The position numbers and the translations under genes are program-made. A stretch of 8,112 nucleotides of DNA from Candidatus Gastranaerophilales bacterium (GTDB lineage: Bacteria > Cyanobacteriota > Vampirovibrionia > Gastranaerophilales > Gastranaerophilaceae), in contig CALUUL010000068.1 of the NCBI GenBank assembly GCA_944323945.1, forward strand, positions 1-8,112, read 5' to 3'. Below are positions 1-6,184 of this stretch, in pieces; the first letter of the stretch is position 1, and each line of letters starts with the position of its first letter. Below the pieces are notes generated by a model. That model saw only the letters and a list, made by a program, of their open reading frames with translations. It searched no databases and was not told where the DNA came from.

Positions 1-675
1 AAAGTCAAATATGAAGGTGAAGAATTTATATTAGTTGATACAGCAGGTATCAGAAAAAAATCTAAGGTTGATTGGGGCATTGAAAAATTTGCTGTAGATC
101 GTTCTATTCGTGCTATTAGAAATTGTGATGTTGCAATACTTGTAGTTGATGCAACAGAAGGTATTACAGACCAAGATAAAAAAATAGCAGGAACAATTAT
201 TGATACAGGTAAAGCTATTATTTTAGCAATAAACAAATGGGATTTAATTGAAGATAAGCAATCAAATACAATAAAAAAATTTGAAAATGAAATCGAAAAA
301 GAAATGCCATTTTTAAGTTATGCACCAAAAGTTTTCATTAGTGCAAAAACTAAACAAAGATTAGTTAATTTATATAAATTATCAAAAGAAGTATATGCTG
401 AAACCTCAAAACGCATAGCAACAAGTTTATTAAACAGAGTAATTATAGATGCTGTTTCTATGAATCCGCCTGCAAGTATTAGAGGTAAAAGATTAAAATT
501 ATTCTATACTACTCAGGTTAGAACAAACCCACCTACTTTTGTTCTATTCATTAATAATGAAGATTTCTTAAAAGATAATTATGTAAGATATTTAGAAAAT
601 AAATTAAGAGAAGCCTTTGGATTTAAAGGTACTCCGATAAGAATTTCTGCAAAAGAAAAAGGAGAAAAGAAATGA
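1..675 (+). CDS. der: Ribosome assembly GTPase Der (EngA), 3' part only
   Basis: The reading frame is open from base 1, so the gene starts outside the window; 224 C-terminal residues are visible. Der is a cytoplasmic GTPase with two tandem G domains and a C-terminal KH-like domain, needed for maturation of the 50S ribosomal subunit. The visible part covers the rest of the second G domain: G3 motif DTAGIR (visible residues 13-18), G4 motif NKWD (78-81) and G5 motif SAK (114-116). A KH-like domain follows, with the typical stretch PPASIRGKRLKLFYTTQV (156-173) and NPPTFVLFIN, ending LREAFGFKGTPIRI before a short Lys-rich tail. The ATG at 304 is internal (it encodes M102) and is not a start. The stop codon overlaps the start of plsY, so the two are probably co-transcribed; der-plsY adjacency is common in bacteria. 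The family assignment is secure. Confidence 0.96.
   Translation, partial: KVKYEGEEFILVDTAGIRKKSKVDWGIEKFAVDRSIRAIRNCDVAILVVDATEGITDQDKKIAGTIIDTGKAIILAINKWDLIEDKQSNTIKKFENEIEKEMPFLSYAPKVFISAKTKQRLVNLYKLSKEVYAETSKRIATSLLNRVIIDAVSMNPPASIRGKRLKLFYTTQVRTNPPTFVLFINNEDFLKDNYVRYLENKLREAFGFKGTPIRISAKEKGEKK
659..664 (+). promoter_or_regulatory. Shine-Dalgarno site of plsY inside the end of der
   Basis: AAGGAG lies 7 nt before the plsY ATG at 672, within the last codons of der. It is the strongest ribosome binding site in the window and fixes the plsY start, even though the two genes overlap by 4 nt (ATGA). Confidence 0.8.
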
Positions 676-1283
676 CAATTTTAATAACTAAATTAATAAT
701 AGTATTAATTTTTTCTTATTTAATAGGCTCAATTCCCACAGGATACATTATTGTTAAGTTATTAAAAGGTATTGATATAAGACAAACCGGTTCAGGTTCA
801 ACGGGAGCTACCAACGTTAAAAGAGTTCTAGGAACAAAATGGTTTTTCATTGTAATGCTTCTGGATGCTTTAAAAGGTGCAATACCCGTTTTAATTGCTG
901 TTCATTGGTTCAATTTTATGAATTATATGGGCTTAGCACCTGTTATTGCTGCAATATCTGTTATTATAGGACATAGTAAATCTATCTTCCTAGGTTTTAC
1001 AGGAGGTAAATCAGTTGCAACAGGTGTGGGAACAATTCTTGCTTTATGCTGGCCTGTAGGTTTAATTATTGCAGCAATTTGGGGACTAATTACATACACA
1101 TCTAAATATGTTTCATTAGGTTCAATTATCGCAATTTCTCTGGCTCCTATTCTAATGAATGCTTTTGAACAAAACATATACTATATTTGTTTTGCTGCAT
1201 TAGGAGCAATTTATGTAATTATAATGCATAAAGCAAATATTAAAAGATTACTTGAAGGCAAAGAAAATAAAGTAAGAAAATAA
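672..1283 (+). CDS. plsY: Glycerol-3-phosphate acyltransferase PlsY
   Basis: PlsY is an inner-membrane enzyme that transfers the acyl group from acyl-phosphate to the sn-1 position of glycerol 3-phosphate, giving lysophosphatidate, the first step of phospholipid synthesis in most bacteria. The 203-residue length is usual. The three family motifs are visible: GSIPTGY near residues 19-25; RQTGSGSTGATNVKR (37-51) as the glycine-rich loop; and GHSKSIFLGFTGGKSVATG (100-118). The C-terminal signature HKANIKRLLEGKENK (186-200) has Lys where Arg is more usual after His. About five hydrophobic helices are evident, including 7-20, 57-77, 88-104, 119-142 and 150-185. The GSGSTGATN form of the loop, instead of GSGNxGATN, resembles cyanobacterial PlsY proteins as I remember them. 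It overlaps der by 4 nt and the malic enzyme gene by 1 nt, so translation is probably coupled along the unit. Confidence 0.95.
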   Translation: MTILITKLIIVLIFSYLIGSIPTGYIIVKLLKGIDIRQTGSGSTGATNVKRVLGTKWFFIVMLLDALKGAIPVLIAVHWFNFMNYMGLAPVIAAISVIIGHSKSIFLGFTGGKSVATGVGTILALCWPVGLIIAAIWGLITYTSKYVSLGSIIAISLAPILMNAFEQNIYYICFAALGAIYVIIMHKANIKRLLEGKENKVRK

Positions 1284-2782
1284 TGGTTAAATATAACGGA
1301 ATAAAAATAGTTTCTAAAGTTGAAGTAAAAGATAAAAATACCTTAGCTATAGTTTATACTCCTGGAGTTGCAGCATCTTGCTTAAAAATAAAAGAAAATC
1401 CTGAATGTTCTTATGATTATACAAACAGAGAAAATTCCGTTGCCGTTATTTCTTTTGATTATGAAAAATCACTTGAAAGAGCAATCTTTTTAAAATCAAC
1501 ACTAGGAATAGATGCATATCCTTTTGAAATTTCTTCTCAAGATGAAAAAAAAATAAAACTTGTTGTAGATAATATTGAGCCTTCATTTGGAGCTATTGAT
1601 TTAAGTTTAATTGAAAATAATGTAAAAGATATAGATTTTAATATTTCAATACCTGTTTTAAAAGGTAAAACAAAAAATTTAAAAGAATTCTTTTTATGCG
1701 TTTCAAAGAGATTGTTTATGTTTGACTACAATCAATTAACAGGAACAACAAATGAAAAATCACTACAATTAAGAAAAATGGCAGGCGGTGTTGTAGAAAT
1801 TGAATTAACAGAAGAAAAACAACAAAAACCTGTCGGAATAGTATCAGATGGAAGTGCCGTTTTAGGTTTAGGTGATATTAAAGGTTTAGCCGGTTTACCT
1901 GTTATGGAAGGAAAAGCTGTATTATTTCAAGAACTTGGTGATGTTAGTGCAATACCTTTATGCTTAAAAACTCAAATTCCTGATGAAATAATTGAGATTG
2001 TATTATTACTTCAAAATTCATTTTCAGGAATTAATCTAGAAGATATAAAAGCACCAAGATGTTTTGAAGTTGAGAATAAATTAATTGAAAAAGCTGATAT
2101 TCCGATTTTTCATGATGATCAACACGGAACTGCAGTTGTAGTATTAGCAGCATTATTAAACGCACTTCATCTTGCAGGTAAAAAAATAGAAGATGTAAAA
2201 ATTGTTTTTTCAGGAGCCGGAGCTGCGGCTATTGCAGTATGTAAACTTATTTTGGCTATTGGTGCTAAAAACATTATTATGTTCGATATTGATGGTGCAA
2301 TTTATAAAGGAAGAGAGCAAAATAATTTTGCACATGAGGAAATAGCAAAATATACAAATTTAGACTGTTTCAAAGGTAACCTTCAAGAAGGTATAAAAAA
2401 TTCTGATGTATTTATAGGACTCTCTGCTCCTAATTTATTATCTGAAGAAATGGTTAAATCAATGAATAATAAACCTATTATTTTTGGACTTGCAAATCCT
2501 ACGCCAGAAATTATGCCAGATGAAGCTAAAAAATATGGTGCATTTATTACTGCTTCGGGAAGAAGTGATTTCCCTAATCAAATTAATAATTCTCTCGTAT
2601 TCCCTGGGCTATTCAATGGAGTACTAAAAAATAATATTAAAAAAATAACAAATGAAATTAAACTTAATTGTGCTTTTGCTTTAGCTTCTATGGTTAAGGA
2701 AAATGAACTTTCTACAGATTATATTCTTCCCGATGCCCTAGATCGACAAGTTCCTTTGACTATATCTAATAATGTTATTTAG
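1283..2782 (+). CDS. NAD(P)-dependent malic enzyme with an enlarged N-terminal domain
   Basis: Malic enzyme oxidatively decarboxylates L-malate to pyruvate with reduction of NAD(P). The core is well conserved: catalytic Tyr25 in YTPGVA, catalytic Lys211 in MEGKA, metal ligands Glu253/Asp254 in NLEDI and Asp279 in HDDQHGTA, the Rossmann motif SGAGAAAIAV (310-319), ANPTPEI (404-410), and GRSDFPNQINN near 426-436. All catalytic residues are present, so activity is expected. The protein is 499 residues, while simple bacterial malic enzymes are roughly 390-430. The excess is an insert of about 130 residues (52-183) between NSVAVIS and VGIVSDGSAVLGLG, segments that are directly continuous in ordinary family members. 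It is not the N-terminal ACT domain seen in some longer homologues, nor a C-terminal phosphotransacetylase domain. Its ATG overlaps the plsY stop (TAATG) and has only a weak ribosome site, which suggests coupled translation. Cofactor preference cannot be read with confidence. Confidence 0.93.
   Translation: MVKYNGIKIVSKVEVKDKNTLAIVYTPGVAASCLKIKENPECSYDYTNRENSVAVISFDYEKSLERAIFLKSTLGIDAYPFEISSQDEKKIKLVVDNIEPSFGAIDLSLIENNVKDIDFNISIPVLKGKTKNLKEFFLCVSKRLFMFDYNQLTGTTNEKSLQLRKMAGGVVEIELTEEKQQKPVGIVSDGSAVLGLGDIKGLAGLPVMEGKAVLFQELGDVSAIPLCLKTQIPDEIIEIVLLLQNSFSGINLEDIKAPRCFEVENKLIEKADIPIFHDDQHGTAVVVLAALLNALHLAGKKIEDVKIVFSGAGAAAIAVCKLILAIGAKNIIMFDIDGAIYKGREQNNFAHEEIAKYTNLDCFKGNLQEGIKNSDVFIGLSAPNLLSEEMVKSMNNKPIIFGLANPTPEIMPDEAKKYGAFITASGRSDFPNQINNSLVFPGLFNGVLKNNIKKITNEIKLNCAFALASMVKENELSTDYILPDALDRQVPLTISNNVI
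1436..1663 (+). repeat. Degenerate second copy of part of the malic N-terminal domain
   Basis: Residues about 52-127 of the malic enzyme resemble residues about 182-277 of the same protein. VAVIS matches VGIVS at the start. LGIDAYPFEISSQDEKKIKL then aligns with GDVSAIPLCLKTQIPDEIIE, and IEPSFGAIDLSLIE aligns with LQNSFSGINLEDIK. The insert copy is in places closer to the family consensus (in which GID, DAFPI, I.P.FGGINLEDI recur) than the functional copy is. The catalytic Lys and the Glu-Asp metal pair are absent from it (LERAIF and IDLSLI instead of MEGKAVLF and INLEDI), so this copy cannot be catalytic by itself. The comparison was made by eye at the protein level; no DNA-level repeat is obvious, so any duplication is old. 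Confidence 0.65.
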
Positions 2783-3849
2783 CCTGCCAAAGGCAAACTA
2801 AATGTAATTATATTTCCTGTATTAGATTCATTTTTTGCACTAATTCTACCATTATGTGCTTCAATAATTTTTCTGCAATTATATAATTCCAAACCAAAAC
2901 CAACCTTCCTAAACTTATTAGTAATAGTTATATATTCTTCAAATATTCCGTTCAATATTTCAGACTTTTGTGGATATCCATAATCTATAAACGAAACATT
3001 AATATTACCTTTTTGATTCTCTATTTGTATTACTATCTTTGAATTTTCAACACTTTGTTCTGAAGCATTTATAATCAAATTACTTATAACTTTTGCCATT
3101 TCATCAACATCAATGTTTACCTTTGGCAAATCACCTTTAACCACAAGTTCTACAGACTGCTTTTTTCTATCAAGAAAATTCATTAGTTTATTGCATCGGT
3201 CTTTTATTAGATTAACAATTGAATATTCTTGCTTTTGAAGCTCATATAAATCAAATTCGTTTTTATATTTAATCAATAAATTATCAGCCATATAATTCAT
3301 AAATTTACAAGAATTAAGCAATTCATCAAGTACAATTTTTAAATTATTTTCTATTTTACCGAATTTATTCTTTAGAATTAGTTCTAATATTTGTATATTT
3401 GCTCTCATTGGATTTTTCAAATCATGAGAAATAATATCTACAAATGTTTCTTTTAAAATTTTATTTTTTACTTCTTGAGTAATATCTTGAATAATTATGG
3501 AAAATCCAATTATTTTATTTTTTTTATTTTTAATTTTACAAATATGCAAATCTACAGGTATATTTTGTAATACACCATTATCACAAAATATAAGTTTTAA
3601 AAAAATATGATTTTTATTTGAATTTTTAAAATTTTCAATATTCTCTTTAATATTTTTATTAATAAAATTATTTAAAAAATCATATAAGTTATATTTTCTA
3701 TTATCTAAAATATACTTTGTATTATGAAAAATTATATTAAAATTTTCATCAGTTATAATAATTTCACCATTTGAATATTTTGAAACCTGAAAAAAGATTT
3801 CTTGCATTATTTCACTATCGCGATAAAAAACACTCGAAGACAAAACCAT
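2779..3849 (-). CDS. Soluble PAS-domain sensor histidine kinase, orphan
   Basis: The 356-residue product has an N-terminal PAS-like region (about 24-130, GEIIITDENFNIIFHNTKY to SIIIQDITQE), a HisKA dimerisation helix with phospho-acceptor His142 in SHDLKNP (141-147), and a HATPase domain. In the HATPase domain the N box has Asn261 (NLIINASEQ), the G1 box is DYGYP (289-293) and the G2 box is GFGLELYNCRKIIEAHNG (317-334). No transmembrane helix or signal peptide is visible, so it should sense a cytoplasmic signal and autophosphorylate there. The G1 box lacks the second Gly of the usual DxGxG, a mild departure. No response regulator is encoded nearby, so its partner is unknown. It lies 106 nt downstream of mnmE on the same strand, and its stop overlaps the malic enzyme stop head-on. 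The start at 3849 is preceded by weak sites GGTG (spacing 4) and AGGA (spacing 11); Met15 is an alternative. Confidence 0.88.
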   Translation of the reverse strand: MVLSSSVFYRDSEIMQEIFFQVSKYSNGEIIITDENFNIIFHNTKYILDNRKYNLYDFLNNFINKNIKENIENFKNSNKNHIFLKLIFCDNGVLQNIPVDLHICKIKNKKNKIIGFSIIIQDITQEVKNKILKETFVDIISHDLKNPMRANIQILELILKNKFGKIENNLKIVLDELLNSCKFMNYMADNLLIKYKNEFDLYELQKQEYSIVNLIKDRCNKLMNFLDRKKQSVELVVKGDLPKVNIDVDEMAKVISNLIINASEQSVENSKIVIQIENQKGNINVSFIDYGYPQKSEILNGIFEEYITITNKFRKVGFGLELYNCRKIIEAHNGRISAKNESNTGNIITFSLPLAG

Positions 3850-3900
3850 ATTTCACCAATTCCTAAATTTAACTATCATGATTAAAATTTACTATATTAC

Positions 3901-3917
3901 TTTAAATTAAATTTAAA
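3901..3917. promoter_or_regulatory. 17-nt perfect AT-only palindrome upstream of the histidine kinase
   Basis: TTTAAATT-A-AATTTAAA is a perfect inverted repeat with 8-nt arms and a 1-nt centre, 52 nt before the kinase start. It sits in the 106-nt gap between mnmE and the kinase gene. Nearby are two shorter palindromes, CCAATTGG (3932-3939) and GTATTAATAC (3940-3949). It could be an operator or part of a promoter, but AT-only palindromes arise easily in DNA of this composition and I see no convincing -35/-10 pair on the minus strand. The gap holds no convincing mnmE terminator either. Confidence 0.25.
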
Positions 3918-3955
3918 TAAATTTTTATTAGCCAATTGGGTATTAATACTATAAT

Positions 3956-5293
3956 CTATTTACCAATACAGAAATTATCAAAAATATTGTTTAATATGTC
4001 GTCAGTAATTACTTCACCTGAAACTTCTGAAATAAACATTAATGCAGATTTTATATCTATTGATATCAAATCTTGAATTTCTTTATTCTGAGTAGCTATT
4101 AAAGCATTAATCAATGAATTTTTTGTTTCTTCCAATGATTTTTGTTGCCTTTTATTTGTTATAAACTCAACCTCTGTAAGATTTTGAGTTATCACTGCCG
4201 ATTTTATTTTTTGTTTTAATACTTCTATATTTTCACCTGTTTTCAGTGAAATACAAATAGAATCATCATCTTTAAAAGAAGTTAAATCAGATTTTGTAGC
4301 AACTTTTATATATTTTTTATCTTTTATAGAATCAAGAATTTCTTTATCTTCTTTAGTAAATCCATCCTTCAAATCATAAAGAAACAAGACTAAATCTGCA
4401 TCTTGAACATATTTTTTTGAATAATCTATACCAATAGCCTCAACCTTATTTATATTTTCATCATCACGAATTCCAGCTGTATCTATAATAGTTACAGCAA
4501 TACCATCTATATCAAGAGTTTCTTGAATTACATCACGGGTAGTACCTGCTATATCAGTTACAATTGCTCTATCTAAATTTAATAGAGTATTAAATAATGA
4601 TGATTTTCCAACATTAGGTCTACCTGCTAAAACAATTTTTATACCTTGTCTGAATACATTCGAACTTTTTGAAAAACTTAAAATATAATTTATCTTTTCT
4701 ATAATTTTTTCAATAGTATTTTCTATATATGAATACTCAGGTTCAACTACATCTTCAGGAAAATCAACAGCAGCAATAATTCTTGAAAGTAATTCCATTA
4801 TATCTTTCCTTATTTTTGCTACTTCTATAGATAATTTACCAAATAAATTTTTTGCACTTGCAGAAGCAAACTTTTCACTTCTGGCATGAATTAAATCTAA
4901 AACAGCTTCTGCTTGAGATAAATCCATTTTCCTGTTTAAAAATGCTCTTTTAGTATACTCACCTTTTTCTGCGTATCTTGCACCATTTTTTATTGTTAAA
5001 TCTAAAATTTTATTGGTAATATGAACACCGCCATGACATTGTATTTCTATAACATCTTCACCTGTATAGCTGTTTGGAGCCTTAAACGGAAGTACTATAA
5101 CTTCGTCTAATTTTTCTCCATTTTCCAGAATCCATCCATGATATATTTTGCCTGCCGTAAGATTTTGTGATGAAAATATTTTATCAATAATTTCAAAAGC
5201 TTTTTCACCCGAAAGCCTTATTATACTAACACCACCATTACCAATTGGCGTTGCTATTGCACTTATTGTATCTGTCATATATTGATTTATCAT
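3956..5293 (-). CDS. mnmE: tRNA uridine-5-carboxymethylaminomethyl(34) modification GTPase MnmE
   Basis: MnmE works with MnmG in the cytoplasm to install the (carboxymethyl)aminomethyl group at C5 of wobble uridine 34 in certain tRNAs. The 445-residue product shows the full family layout. The N-terminal folate-binding domain begins DTISAIATPIGNGGVSIIRL (8-27) and contains the usual SYTGEDVIEIQCHGG (75-89) and GEYTKRAFLNRKMDLSQAEA. The G domain follows, with P-loop GRPNVGKSS (224-232), G2 TTRD (251-254), G3 DTAG (271-274) and G4 TKSD (333-336; Thr replaces the more usual Asn). The helical domain ends in the conserved FCIGK, whose Cys is near the C terminus. The start at 5293 is chosen because GAGG lies 5 nt upstream of it; the longer frame from 5329 adds a 12-residue hydrophobic extension with no ribosome site, and family proteins start close to the DTI motif. 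Confidence 0.96.
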   Translation of the reverse strand: MINQYMTDTISAIATPIGNGGVSIIRLSGEKAFEIIDKIFSSQNLTAGKIYHGWILENGEKLDEVIVLPFKAPNSYTGEDVIEIQCHGGVHITNKILDLTIKNGARYAEKGEYTKRAFLNRKMDLSQAEAVLDLIHARSEKFASASAKNLFGKLSIEVAKIRKDIMELLSRIIAAVDFPEDVVEPEYSYIENTIEKIIEKINYILSFSKSSNVFRQGIKIVLAGRPNVGKSSLFNTLLNLDRAIVTDIAGTTRDVIQETLDIDGIAVTIIDTAGIRDDENINKVEAIGIDYSKKYVQDADLVLFLYDLKDGFTKEDKEILDSIKDKKYIKVATKSDLTSFKDDDSICISLKTGENIEVLKQKIKSAVITQNLTEVEFITNKRQQKSLEETKNSLINALIATQNKEIQDLISIDIKSALMFISEVSGEVITDDILNNIFDNFCIGK

Positions 5294-5311
5294 ATTAACC
5301 TCAATTATAAT
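5282..5311 (+). promoter_or_regulatory. Predicted sigma-70-type promoter for the 5360 gene
   Basis: TTGATT (5282-5287; 4 of 6 consensus bases) and a perfect TATAAT (5306-5311) are separated by 18 nt on the plus strand, predicting a transcript start near 5318 and a leader of about 40 nt. The -35 lies inside the first codons of the divergent mnmE gene. The -10 is part of the palindrome TATAATTATA (5306-5315), which also gives TATAAT on the minus strand for mnmE, though I find no good -35 for that direction. No experimental evidence; AT-rich DNA gives false matches. Confidence 0.45.
5299..5302 (-). promoter_or_regulatory. Ribosome binding site deciding the mnmE start
   Basis: GAGG on the minus strand, followed by TTAAT and the ATG at 5293. 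It supports 5293 over the upstream in-frame ATG at 5329. Confidence 0.7.
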
Positions 5312-5359
5312 TATAGCGAAAATACACAAATTTAAATATTTTTATGTTTTAAGCCAAAT

Positions 5360-6121
5360 ATGAAAATTAATTTTACAACAATAAATTATAACCCTCCAAT
5401 AAAAACATTATTTAGAACTAATGCAAAATACTCTGCTTTTAAATCTCAAGAAATTGGAGATGTTTTTATAAGAAGTAGTGAAAAACCAAAAAATATTGAA
5501 GAATCAAAACAAAAAAGTTCAACTCTTCCTAAATATTTATACCATCTTACAAATTCAACAAATTATAAAAAAATAATGGAAACAGGGTTTTTATTACCGT
5601 CAGAAGATTTAATAGATGGTGTATATCTTTTTGACATGGAAGATTTTCAATATAACTGGAAAAATACAAAAAACGCAACAGATACACATACTTTAGCTGA
5701 AGCATTGATTGAACAAGCTTTAAAAAGAGAAAAAGGACTTGTTCTTTTAAGAATTCCGACAGAATTCCTTGATAAAGATAATTTTGTAATAAGACCTGAA
5801 GACGACGTTAATAAATTTATAAGAAGTGATTATTTTAAAGATTTAATGGCTGAATATAGAAATAAAGGCGGTATATTAAAAAATAAAGAAGCTCTGCCTG
5901 ATGATATGAGAAACGGATTCCCAGTATGTGAAGCTTCAAAGTATAAAAACCAAAACAGACCTATTGAATATATATATAAAGGAAAAATAAATATTAAAGA
6001 CTCTTGTATAAAAAAAATATTTGAATTAAAAGACATAAATTATAAAACAATTTGGGGATACGGTATAAAACATTATACAGATTTATTTGAGAGTATAAAT
6101 TCTGCTGCCGAAAATAATTAA
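5360..6121 (+). CDS. Uncharacterised protein, possible ADP-ribosyltransferase-fold domain with N-terminal leader
   Basis: I do not recognise this 253-residue protein as a named family. Residues 1-55 are low-complexity and rich in Asn, Lys and Ser (INFTTINYNPP, SAFKSQEIGDVFIRSSEK), probably disordered. From residue 57 the order of elements recalls ADP-ribosyltransferase-fold proteins of the DarT/Tpt1-like (H-Y-E) type: YLYHLTNSTNYKKIMETGFL (59-78) matches the pattern 'YH.T...N...I...G', GVYLFDMEDF (87-96) follows, then the beta-strand-like LVLLRIPTEFL (127-137) and IEYIYKGKINI (202-212), where Glu203 could be the late acidic residue. There is no Sec signal or transmembrane helix. The AUG at 5360 has no clear Shine-Dalgarno site; the next Met is residue 74, inside the domain, so 5360 is the only sensible start. 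It is monocistronic or weakly linked to the following HIT gene (63-nt gap). The enzyme assignment is tentative; an inactive or merely similar fold is possible. Confidence 0.75.
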   Translation: MKINFTTINYNPPIKTLFRTNAKYSAFKSQEIGDVFIRSSEKPKNIEESKQKSSTLPKYLYHLTNSTNYKKIMETGFLLPSEDLIDGVYLFDMEDFQYNWKNTKNATDTHTLAEALIEQALKREKGLVLLRIPTEFLDKDNFVIRPEDDVNKFIRSDYFKDLMAEYRNKGGILKNKEALPDDMRNGFPVCEASKYKNQNRPIEYIYKGKINIKDSCIKKIFELKDINYKTIWGYGIKHYTDLFESINSAAENN

Positions 6122-6125
6122 AAAT

Positions 6126-6152
6126 TTGCATTATCAAAAAAAAAAATATACT
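6126..6152 (+). promoter_or_regulatory. Possible promoter of the HIT-led unit
   Basis: TTGCAT (6126-6131) and TATACT (6147-6152) are separated by 15 nt, shorter than the ideal 17; the spacer is mostly an 11-base A run (6136-6146). The predicted transcript start is near 6159, about 25 nt before the HIT start codon. The -10 match is good, the spacing is not. Confidence 0.35.
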
Positions 6153-6173
6153 ATTAGAAAAATACATTTTATA

Positions 6174-6178
6174 AGAGG
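6174..6178 (+). promoter_or_regulatory. Ribosome binding site of the HIT gene
   Basis: AGAGG with a 6-nt all-T spacer before the ATG at 6185; this clearly sets the start. Confidence 0.7.
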
Positions 6179-6184
6179 TTTTTT

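Noticed and set aside
304..675. Separate 123-residue gene beginning at the ATG at 304
   Set aside because: The same frame is open from base 1 and encodes Der motifs upstream; the ATG is an internal Met.
923..1177. 84-codon minus-strand open frame inside plsY
   Set aside because: It lies antisense to a well-conserved gene, has no ribosome site, and its product resembles nothing; it is a shadow of the plsY codons.
2785..2795. Hairpin TGCC-AAA-GGCA as a terminator between malic enzyme and kinase genes
   Set aside because: Only 4 base pairs, inside the kinase coding end, and without a T tract on either side; the same GCC/GGC short pairing recurs by chance in coding sequence (near 3121).
5294..5329. 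12-residue N-terminal extension of MnmE (MCIFAIIIIEVN)
   Set aside because: No ribosome site precedes 5329, whereas GAGG precedes 5293 at good spacing, and MnmE proteins begin near the DTI motif. The hydrophobic run is just translated promoter/leader DNA.
5830..6036. 68-codon minus-strand open frame inside the 5360 gene
   Set aside because: Antisense shadow; the Phe/Ile-rich product follows from Lys/Asn-rich codons on the plus strand.
6136..6146. Run of 11 A as a sign of a frameshift or slippery site
   Set aside because: It lies in the intergenic region before the HIT gene, and both flanking genes are intact; it fits an AT-rich promoter spacer.
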